Below the pieces are notes generated by a model that saw only the letters and a program-made list of their open reading frames with translations, searched no databases and was not told the DNA's origin. Made by a program: the position numbers and the translations under genes. Below, piece by piece: positions 6,846 through 12,084 of a DNA stretch of 12,084 nt (position 1 is its first letter; every line of letters starts with the position of its first letter). The stretch comes from a bacterium (GTDB lineage Bacteria > Patescibacteriota > Minisyncoccia > UBA6257 > GWB1-50-10): the NCBI GenBank assembly GCA_021814805.1, contig JAKAHT010000001.1, forward strand, positions 1 through 12,084, given 5' to 3'.

Positions 6846-7682
6846 TTAGTTAACTGCAAACGGATTTTTAGCTCCGTAAACTTCGAAATGCAGATGGCAG
6901 CCCGTCGGACCATGAGTGTTTCCGGTGTTACCCATAAGGCCGATTTCTTGCCCTTTCTTTACATAATCTCCGATTTTGACTAATGATTTTGCAAGGTGAG
7001 CATATCTTGTTTTTGTTCCGTTTGGATGTTCAATGAAAACAAATATACCGTAACCGTCGTTCCATCCGGAGAATCCATCGCCTAAATTAGGATCTGAAAC
7101 TACTAACCCTTCTTGAGCCGCATAAACCGGGGTGCCGCACTCATTTGCTATGTCCACGGCGTTGTAATTATGAAGAGTTCCCCAGTTCCAGCCGACAGCC
7201 GGCAAACTGAAATAATTTTTTATATCCGGGAGATTCACGGGAGCGGTCGATATCATACTGCTCGACGACCCACTAAGCGGTATAACAATGAGGGCTCCGG
7301 GCTTTACTGATTTCATTCCTTTATTGGCTGCTTCCAAATCTCCAGCGGTTACCTTAAACTGCTCGGCTACACTAGACCAGTTATCTCCTTTTCTTGATTT
7401 GTACTCCAGGATTCCGTTATCGAGAGTTATGAGTCCTATGGAAGGATTTTCCCCGCTGAGCACCGCGGATTCAGAAACAAAGACATCATCTACCGGAGAA
7501 TTTACCGCCTGAATTTCAGATACGCCGCCGCCCACAACATATGAATCCGGAGATCCTCCAACAGGCCCCCCAAAGTTCATTTCGTTCTTATAATTCCTGT
7601 GATCGGAGCGAGACCCCAGAACAGAAAAAGACAGGCTTGCAATTATGAGAAAGGCTGCCGTCCAAAAAACAACAGATTTCAT
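6846..7682 (-). CDS. Exported LysM-M23 (LytM-like) peptidase
   Basis: Putative zinc metalloendopeptidase acting on peptidoglycan cross-links outside the membrane, or a LytM-type activator. From ATG 7682 it has 278 aa: signal anchor (1-22, MKSVVFWTAAFLIIASLSFSV), a Gly/Ser-rich spacer, one LysM domain (about 93-136, KSRKGDNWSSVAEQF...LIVIPL) and the M23 domain (about 155-274). Metal ligands look intact: H171 and D177 in HNYNAVDIA, H263 and H265 in HLHFEV, plus H229 in RYAHL. H171 to D177 is two residues longer than the common HxxxD spacing. C182 and C262 could form a disulfide. An AAGG lies 6 nt before ATG 7682. ATG 7712 is the first AUG of the predicted mRNA and would add 10 residues. ATG 7748 lies upstream of the promoter and is rejected. 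Its stop directly abuts the convergent comM stop. Confidence 0.9.
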   Translation of the reverse strand: MKSVVFWTAAFLIIASLSFSVLGSRSDHRNYKNEMNFGGPVGGSPDSYVVGGGVSEIQAVNSPVDDVFVSESAVLSGENPSIGLITLDNGILEYKSRKGDNWSSVAEQFKVTAGDLEAANKGMKSVKPGALIVIPLSGSSSSMISTAPVNLPDIKNYFSLPAVGWNWGTLHNYNAVDIANECGTPVYAAQEGLVVSDPNLGDGFSGWNDGYGIFVFIEHPNGTKTRYAHLAKSLVKIGDYVKKGQEIGLMGNTGNTHGPTGCHLHFEVYGAKNPFAVN

Positions 7683-7733
7683 CAAGGACCTTATATAGGC
7701 CCTTATATGCATAAGTGAAATACTAATGGTAGG

Positions 7734-7742
7734 ATTATAACA
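7734..7742 (-). promoter_or_regulatory. Extended -10 promoter of the M23 peptidase gene
   Basis: On the minus strand the sequence is TGTTATAAT, identical to the element at 3858-3866. The predicted start is near 7727, leaving a leader of about 15 nt to ATG 7712 or 45 nt to ATG 7682. The opposite strand of the same bases reads TATAAC (7736-7741), a possible -10 facing rsmA. Confidence 0.55.
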
Positions 7743-7773
7743 CGACAATTTTTAACTTTCAATCATTAAACAA

Positions 7774-8589
7774 ATGCCTAACTATCTGGGGCAGCATTTC
7801 CTAAAAAATAAGAAAATACTCAAGAGAATAACTTCTTTTTTGAATTTGAAGCACGGAGACATCGTACTCGAAATCGGCCCGGGACACGGAGAATTAACAA
7901 GGGAATTACTTGGACATCCGGTAACCGTGATCGCCATCGAGAGAGATAAAACACTCGTTGATTTTTTAAACCAAAATTTTCAATCGACTTTCAAATCTCA
8001 ATTTTCAAAGCTCGAAATAATAAACGGCAATGCACTGGAAACACTGCCCGATTTTATTAAAAATTCAAAATTAAAAATTAAAAATTCCAACTACAAGATA
8101 GCTGGCAATATTCCTTATTACATAACCGGCCACCTTCTAAGAATCTTAAGTGAACTGGAACATAAGCCAGAGAAAATAGTTCTGTTAATACAAAAAGAAG
8201 TGGCTGAAAGAATAACAGCCAAACCTCCGAAAATGAATTTACTCTCGGCCATAACTCAATCTTGGGCTAAAGCAGAGATAGGAGCTTTTGTTGGGAGGAA
8301 AGATTTTTCTCCTCCGCCAAAAGTCGATTCAGCCGTCATAATCATCACACCGCTTGAAAACACCGGTGAACATGAATCTTATTATCAATTCGTAAGGCAC
8401 CTATTCAAGCAGCCGAGAAAAACGATATTAAACAATTTAACATCCGGCGCAGCGTTCCTTATTGATAAGAATGCTCTCATTTCGAAAATGAAAAAAATCG
8501 GCATCGATCCTAGCAACCGGCCGCAAAATTTATCGCTGGAAGACATAAAACAACTTTGCAAAGTGGTGTATAATAATATCGATGAGTAA
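7774..8589 (+). CDS. rsmA: 16S rRNA (adenine1518-N6/adenine1519-N6)-dimethyltransferase
   Basis: RsmA/KsgA uses SAM to dimethylate two adjacent adenines in the 3'-terminal hairpin of 16S rRNA, a late step in 30S maturation. The 271-aa length is normal. Visible motifs are GQHFL (6-10), the SAM loop LEIGPGHGELT (32-42), E56 in AIERD at the end of strand 2, the catalytic NIPYY (112-116), and FSPPPKVDSAVI (178-189). The C-terminal helical domain has FKQPRKTILNNL (211-222). Residues 95-108 (IKNSKLKIKNSNYK), just before the catalytic strand, are encoded by an AT heptanucleotide repeat and look like a small added loop. ATG 7774 is chosen for its canonical N-terminus; no Shine-Dalgarno is seen. Its last 8 nt overlap the next gene and its 3' end holds that gene's promoter. 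Confidence 0.96.
   Translation: MPNYLGQHFLKNKKILKRITSFLNLKHGDIVLEIGPGHGELTRELLGHPVTVIAIERDKTLVDFLNQNFQSTFKSQFSKLEIINGNALETLPDFIKNSKLKIKNSNYKIAGNIPYYITGHLLRILSELEHKPEKIVLLIQKEVAERITAKPPKMNLLSAITQSWAKAEIGAFVGRKDFSPPPKVDSAVIIITPLENTGEHESYYQFVRHLFKQPRKTILNNLTSGAAFLIDKNALISKMKKIGIDPSNRPQNLSLEDIKQLCKVVYNNIDE
8056..8086 (+). repeat. In-frame heptanucleotide tandem repeat inside rsmA
   Basis: Units of 7 nt run ATTAAAA, ATTCAAA, ATTAAAA, ATTAAAA and then a partial ATTCC. Because three units equal 21 nt, the encoded peptide has a 7-residue period: IKNSKLK then IKNSNYK. A looser AT-rich stretch with repeated TTTCAA lies upstream at 7977-8008. The repeat falls where a surface loop is expected, so the enzyme probably tolerates it. 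Confidence 0.75.
8569..8574 (+). promoter_or_regulatory. -10 element for the 8582 gene, inside the rsmA 3' end
   Basis: A perfect TATAAT, preceded by GGTG, lies 7 nt before ATG 8582. This predicts a leaderless transcript, matching the spacing at rpsO, the 3874 gene and the recombinase gene. No convincing -35 is seen at 17 nt. It lies wholly within the rsmA coding sequence, so it could be coincidental codon content. Confidence 0.4.
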
Positions 8590-8956
8590 AAAAATACCGT
8601 TAATATTCGTTTTCTTTTTCTTCTCTTTTTCTTATTTGTTGTTGAATTTGAATTCGGCGTCAGCTTTCGGACTCACCACTCCTTTTGGAGGAAAAATAAC
8701 AGCTACTCCCATAGTCGGAATAGTTTGTGGCGCCCCTCCGTCTCCGCCGACAATGATCCAAGTAGGAGGAATGCCGGTTATGATAGTGATAACCCCGACA
8801 ACTTCTCTTTATAAATACCAGACAGTTCTCCCGACTGTGTGGGCATTAGGACTTTATCTCTCGGCTCCGGTCCCTTGTTTCACAACAACGCCGCCTCCGG
8901 CGCCGGCCGGCATTGCCTTTCAGGTTACGATTATGGGCACTTCTCTTCTTCCTTAA
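8582..8956 (+). CDS. Small secreted protein, unknown function
   Basis: Unrecognised by name. It is 124 aa, with a signal peptide at 1-28: KK at 3-4, a Phe-rich hydrophobic core, and the cleavage motif ASA before F29. The mature part of about 96 residues begins FGLTTPFGGKI and is rich in Pro, Thr, Val and Ile. It has only two cysteines (C49, C99), which could form one disulfide. Segments such as PFGGKI and LYKYQ...VWALGLYLSA resemble small exported proteins I recall from Parcubacterial secretion-like loci; this is recollection, not a search result. It overlaps rsmA by 8 nt and is followed by a separate promoter at 8977. Its position ahead of the secretion-like genes suggests a surface or pilus-associated component, but this is inference. 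Confidence 0.75.
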   Translation: MSKKIPLIFVFFFFSFSYLLLNLNSASAFGLTTPFGGKITATPIVGIVCGAPPSPPTMIQVGGMPVMIVITPTTSLYKYQTVLPTVWALGLYLSAPVPCFTTTPPPAPAGIAFQVTIMGTSLLP

Positions 8957-8976
8957 GTAAAAACACTCCTTAAAAT

Positions 8977-9005
8977 TTAAGATAGCCGCGAAGATGTTGT
9001 ATAAT
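8977..9005 (+). promoter_or_regulatory. Promoter of the secretion-like genes at 9044
   Basis: TTAAGA (8977-8982, 4/6 to the -35), a 17-nt spacer and a perfect TATAAT (9000-9005) preceded by TTG. The predicted start is about 9012, giving a leader of about 32 nt to ATG 9044, with no clear Shine-Dalgarno in it. A 13-nt palindrome CTTAAAATTTAAG (8969-8981) overlaps the -35 and might be a binding site. Confidence 0.55.
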
Positions 9006-9043
9006 AAAATCAGGCAATATTCTACCTGCGCTTTTCAGTTACA

Positions 9044-9817
9044 ATGAAATTGAATCTGAACAAAAAAAAGAAGAAAATTTTAAGCTTCGCCGTACTTATT
9101 TTGTCCCTTTCTGTAAGCGGCTATCTCATGTTCGCTCCGACCGGCAAAAACGGGGAAGATGGAAACTTTGTGGTAAAAATAGCTAGCGGCGGACAGGACA
9201 AGAAACCTGATCCAAGCTTGGTTTTTCAAGCTAATCAATTGGAAAATCTAACCCTCGATTTCGCCAATAAGACATTTTCAAACGCCATAAGCAACAACCT
9301 GTATCAAGGAAATGGGCAGCCGAGCATTTTGCCCCCGGACTCTTCCGATGTGGAAAAGACCATATCCCAAATAATAGACCAGGAATATTCGACCGAGGTT
9401 GTTAAGGATTCTGATATAACCGTTGGGACGGACGATTCTAAAAACGCCCAAAGGATTTATGTCCTTTATGTCAATCAGGTCATGTCAAATCTTCCCAGTT
9501 TTTCGTCCGGTCCTCAAAACAATCAAGACCAAAATTCTCTCCAATCGCTGTTTTCCGCTTCGGCTCAAAATTTAAATACGACCATAGCTCTTCTTGAAGA
9601 AATAAAGGTGCCGCCTTCCTGGGTCAAGATACACAAAGATCTTCTTTCTTTGCTTATCCATCAGAAAAATATCTTCGAGTCGTTGTCAAAAGCCAATGAC
9701 GACCCGATTCGATTTATGATAGCTCTTTATCAAGCGTCGCCTTCCGAATTTGATAAAGCTTTTCAAGAAGTGAAAGCGGAGATAAATCAAAAAATAAAAG
9801 ATGAAGCTCTTATTTAA
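9044..9817 (+). CDS. Membrane-anchored extracytoplasmic helical protein, unknown function
   Basis: Unrecognised by name. Of 257 aa, the N-terminus is strongly basic (MKLNLNKKKKK) and is followed by one hydrophobic helix (about 12-30) acting as an uncleaved anchor or signal peptide. The rest is predicted outside the membrane. Residues 50-130 are polar and probably loosely folded. Residues 135-255 look all-helical, with the motif KVPPSWVKIHKDLLSLLIHQKNIF (188-211) and then DDPIRFMIALYQ (219-230). That helical pattern resembles a family I recall beside VirB6/TrbL-like genes in CPR genomes, but I cannot verify this. There are no cysteines. It overlaps the next gene by 17 nt, so the two are co-transcribed and probably coupled. 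It may be a scaffold or periplasmic-side component of the secretion-like apparatus. Confidence 0.8.
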   Translation: MKLNLNKKKKKILSFAVLILSLSVSGYLMFAPTGKNGEDGNFVVKIASGGQDKKPDPSLVFQANQLENLTLDFANKTFSNAISNNLYQGNGQPSILPPDSSDVEKTISQIIDQEYSTEVVKDSDITVGTDDSKNAQRIYVLYVNQVMSNLPSFSSGPQNNQDQNSLQSLFSASAQNLNTTIALLEEIKVPPSWVKIHKDLLSLLIHQKNIFESLSKANDDPIRFMIALYQASPSEFDKAFQEVKAEINQKIKDEALI

Positions 9818-11723
9818 AATAACGACAATCTTTTTGGGACTTTCGCTCCTCATTTCAACCGGAGCATTTCCAGGACAGGTTATTTTAAACACTGCAAAAG
9901 CCAGTTCCTGCAGTGGCCTTGCTAATAGCTGGATACTCCAGTGGTCCGACGGAAATTCCGTAAGCTCTGGAGATTTTCAAGTCGCCCCGCCAAAACTTTC
10001 CGTCCTCCCCGGAGACCCGGCCTTCAGCACCTCGACTGACCCGGGAACAATCGATGCCACTTTAAATCCTTCAACCTGGACTTTTACCATAGCCTCTTCT
10101 TCGCCGGAGTACGGCAAAGGCAACACTTTAGGGTGGACTTGTCAGACTACCGGATCCACGACAGGAGTCACTTCGAGCCAGCAACCTCAAGGAACCGAAG
10201 CTTGTTTGGCCGCCGCCCAAATTGCCGCCAAATACGGAGCTTATACGGCCATGAACGCAAGCTTCAGCACATTGGCCCAAAATATTCAACGCGAAGTGAC
10301 GGACCGGGTGATAGCCAATCTTCAAAGCCAGTTCAGCAACATCCATATAAATTTGACGGATATTTTAGGCACGTCGACTTTTCTGACAGGACTTTTAGGA
10401 AACAATCCGACTTTCTCGGATTTACAAAATCTCTTTACGAGCTCCGGGCTACAGCAAGCTTTCACAAATACGTTCGGCAATCCCTTGAAACAGCAGGTTC
10501 AAAACCAAATGAACCAGATAACCAAAGAAGCGTCAGAACAGCTGGCCCAGGTTGGCATAAGCATATTGGGGGATACGGCTAAACAAATGGGGTCAATACT
10601 TCAATTAGGAGGCGTAACTCAATCCGTACCAGTGAACGACCAAAATACACAGGAACAACTTAAGGTAGTCCAGCAACTTCAGGAAAAAGCCATCCAAGAG
10701 CAAAAAACCCAGGAGATAATAGACCAAACCAGATCTCAATGTAATCTCCTCTTGAAACAAACAGTGGAAACAATAAAAAGATCTCTGCTTTATCAGTTCA
10801 CTTCCCAAACTGTCGATTGGATACAGGGTGGCGGCATTCAATTTTCCAATGGAAAAATTGTAGTCAATCCTCCTCAATATTTTTCCCAACCATGGAAATC
10901 GTTGGCTGATGCGGGACTAACAGCTGTCGACAGATTAATATCACAGGTTGCGCCGCAACTTTGCCAACCTTTTCGATTGGCTGTGACGGCTGATATACCG
11001 ACCGTTGATCGGCAATCAAATCCATTCTACGAACAAACAAGCTGTACCCTGAATCAGGTGGTCGGAAACATACAGGATTTTTACACCAACTTCCGAAGCG
11101 GCGGCTGGTTGGGATATCAGGAAATATGGATGCCTCAAAACAATTACTACGGAGCCTCTCTTCAACTCCAGGGAATGGTCCAAGACACGGCCAATAATGT
11201 CCAGTCGGCGGTACAAAACGAAATGAACCAGGGTAATGGATATAGAAATAAATATATCTGCACTCAATGGAATGAATTTACTCAAGTGCCTACGAACATG
11301 GCGGCTGTTTATGCCGCATCGGGCATACCTCAAGGAAAGAATATCGAGCTCGTCAACGGAGTTTATTATGAAGGCAGCCCAGTTGACACTTCAAACGGTG
11401 TACCCTCTGATGCTCAAGCAAACATCAAAGACAGCGCTTATATTTCCGGAGGGCGCGTATTTTCAGACGCCAACAATACCATGTTTTATGAGTGCGTCAG
11501 TTCGGAAATAACCCAACCCGGGAACATTGCCGCCGGCTTAGCCGAACAAACTTCCCAAGTTGATGTGCAGTCTCTCATAAACGCACAGGACCTTACCGAT
11601 ATCGGAGACATAATACAGAGAGCCATAATAAATAAGTTAACCAAAGTCGGCATAAACGGATTCCAGGGGCTTCTTCAACAGCTTCCCGGCATTCAAAACA
11701 GGCTTCAAATATTAAATCCTTAA
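9801..11723 (+). CDS. Large secreted cysteine-containing protein of a CPR T4SS-like locus
   Basis: No named family assigned. Of 640 aa, the signal peptide spans about 1-34 (MKLLFKITTIFLGLSLLIS..., cleavage after AKA). Mature residues 37-115 look beta-rich (WILQWSDGN..., STWTFTIASSS) and are bounded by C37 and C114, perhaps a disulfide-closed domain. Residues 133-310 are mainly helical and Gln/Asn-rich (QQVQNQMNQITKEASEQL), with coiled-coil potential. The C-terminal part carries PWKSLADAGLTAVDRLISQV (365-384), LCQPFRL (387-393), SCTLNQVVGNIQDFYTNFRSG (414-434) and WMPQNNYYGASL (443-454). These segments match my memory of a secreted family typical of Parcubacteria. All eight cysteines (37, 114, 135, 314, 388, 415, 487, 565) lie in the mature part. 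It overlaps the 9044 gene by 17 nt and is followed after 3 nt by the TrbL/VirB6-like gene. It could be an adhesin-like or structural component of that apparatus. Confidence 0.82.
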   Translation: MKLLFKITTIFLGLSLLISTGAFPGQVILNTAKASSCSGLANSWILQWSDGNSVSSGDFQVAPPKLSVLPGDPAFSTSTDPGTIDATLNPSTWTFTIASSSPEYGKGNTLGWTCQTTGSTTGVTSSQQPQGTEACLAAAQIAAKYGAYTAMNASFSTLAQNIQREVTDRVIANLQSQFSNIHINLTDILGTSTFLTGLLGNNPTFSDLQNLFTSSGLQQAFTNTFGNPLKQQVQNQMNQITKEASEQLAQVGISILGDTAKQMGSILQLGGVTQSVPVNDQNTQEQLKVVQQLQEKAIQEQKTQEIIDQTRSQCNLLLKQTVETIKRSLLYQFTSQTVDWIQGGGIQFSNGKIVVNPPQYFSQPWKSLADAGLTAVDRLISQVAPQLCQPFRLAVTADIPTVDRQSNPFYEQTSCTLNQVVGNIQDFYTNFRSGGWLGYQEIWMPQNNYYGASLQLQGMVQDTANNVQSAVQNEMNQGNGYRNKYICTQWNEFTQVPTNMAAVYAASGIPQGKNIELVNGVYYEGSPVDTSNGVPSDAQANIKDSAYISGGRVFSDANNTMFYECVSSEITQPGNIAAGLAEQTSQVDVQSLINAQDLTDIGDIIQRAIINKLTKVGINGFQGLLQQLPGIQNRLQILNP

Positions 11724-11726
11724 GCA

Positions 11727-12084
11727 ATGGGACGGATTGTTAAAAATAAAAAACTAGTGAAAGCGGCAATTATAATTATGACCGTCGCTTTACTTATAAA
11801 AATAGTTCCGCTGAACACGGCTCATGCCCAACAAAGCAATTACAGCTTTTTAAGCCAATTATTCGACTACGGTGTGAATTACGCTTTCACCGGAAATGCC
11901 ATGTCTGCCCAAATAAACACCGGCGTACAAGAAGCGCTGGGTACCGCCCCGTCGGACGCTGCGGGAAACGCCGTCACGAAGACAGTGTTATGGATAGTCC
12001 AATTAATAAACCAGGTCTTTGGATTTATAGCCGGCGTATTGATTTATTTGGGATCGGTGCTCATAAACACCACATTCGACTTAA
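11727..12084 (+). CDS. TrbL/VirB6-like polytopic membrane protein, 5' part only
   Basis: An open frame starts at ATG 11727, 3 nt after the preceding stop, and runs without a stop to the window end (119 codons visible), so it is cut by the window edge. A basic N-terminus (MGRIVKNKKLVK) leads into a hydrophobic helix (13-26) and a likely signal-peptidase site at AHA (33-35, before QQSN). Then comes a polar stretch with small residues (FTGNAMSAQINTGVQEALGT) and a second hydrophobic segment from about 88 (TVLWIVQLINQVFGFIAGVLIYLGSVLI). A cleavable-looking N-terminus followed by a series of membrane helices fits the VirB6/TrbL inner-membrane channel class of type IV secretion systems. However, only one inner helix is visible, so the family call is tentative. 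Confidence 0.6.
   Translation, partial: MGRIVKNKKLVKAAIIIMTVALLIKIVPLNTAHAQQSNYSFLSQLFDYGVNYAFTGNAMSAQINTGVQEALGTAPSDAAGNAVTKTVLWIVQLINQVFGFIAGVLIYLGSVLINTTFDL

Noticed and set aside
7683..7748. A start at ATG 7748 for the M23 peptidase
   Set aside because: It lies upstream of the extended -10 at 7734-7742, so it would not be in the mRNA; the signal anchor begins at 7682 or 7712.
10133..10582. 149-codon open frame in another plus frame within the 640-aa gene
   Set aside because: Its composition is atypical and it has no domain or signal; the enclosing gene has a signal peptide and family-like motifs throughout.
1..12084. Recoded genetic code (UGA as Gly) as in Gracilibacteria or Absconditabacteria
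   Set aside because: TGA clearly ends the traR-like and comM genes, at the expected family lengths.
1..12084. CRISPR arrays, tRNA/rRNA genes, insertion sequences or attachment sites
   Set aside because: No spaced direct repeats, cloverleaf-like segments, transposase genes or terminal inverted repeats were found by eye; the recombinase is not flanked by element-like features in the visible sequence.

Overview
The window reads as chromosome from a Candidate Phyla Radiation (Patescibacteria) bacterium, most likely of the Parcubacteria. This is inferred from gene content and protein style: moderately AT-rich DNA, very tight packing, few Shine-Dalgarno sites, and several secreted proteins that match my recollection of families largely restricted to that group. 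TGA is used as a stop (5308-5310 and 6843-6845), which argues against the recoded lineages (Gracilibacteria, Absconditabacteria). No species can be named.

Layout. (1) 15-905, minus: a complete Xer-type tyrosine recombinase. (2) 984-3829, plus: an RNA operon of ribosomal protein S15 (rpsO), a NYN/PIN-like putative RNase, and polynucleotide phosphorylase (pnp), with both junctions being TAA-a-ATG. (3) 3874-4914: an unrecognised single-pass membrane protein with a disordered Pro/Ser/Thr-rich N-terminus. (4) 4972-6845: a TraR/DksA-type zinc finger protein overlapping by 4 nt a ComM-like AAA+ ATPase that starts with GTG. (5) 6846-7682, minus: an exported LysM-M23 endopeptidase-like protein, whose stop codon abuts the comM stop. 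(6) 7774-8589: rsmA/ksgA, the 16S rRNA dimethyltransferase, carrying a small heptanucleotide tandem repeat. (7) 8582 to the window end: a run of exported or membrane proteins. These are a small secreted protein, an N-terminally anchored protein, a 640-residue cysteine-containing secreted protein, and the start of a polytopic protein resembling TrbL/VirB6. Together they look like the beginning of a CPR type IV secretion or conjugation-like envelope locus.

How the parts fit. The first half is housekeeping RNA metabolism: translation (S15), RNA turnover (PNPase plus a candidate endonuclease) and rRNA modification (RsmA). The other half concerns the envelope and DNA: a competence-linked ComM-like helicase, a cell wall hydrolase, and the secretion-like locus. 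A notable regulatory pattern is that four genes (the recombinase, rpsO, the 3874 gene and the 8582 gene) have a -10 hexamer exactly 7 nt upstream of the ATG. This geometry predicts leaderless mRNAs. No tRNA, rRNA, CRISPR array or insertion sequence was seen, and no intergenic gap exceeds about 90 nt.
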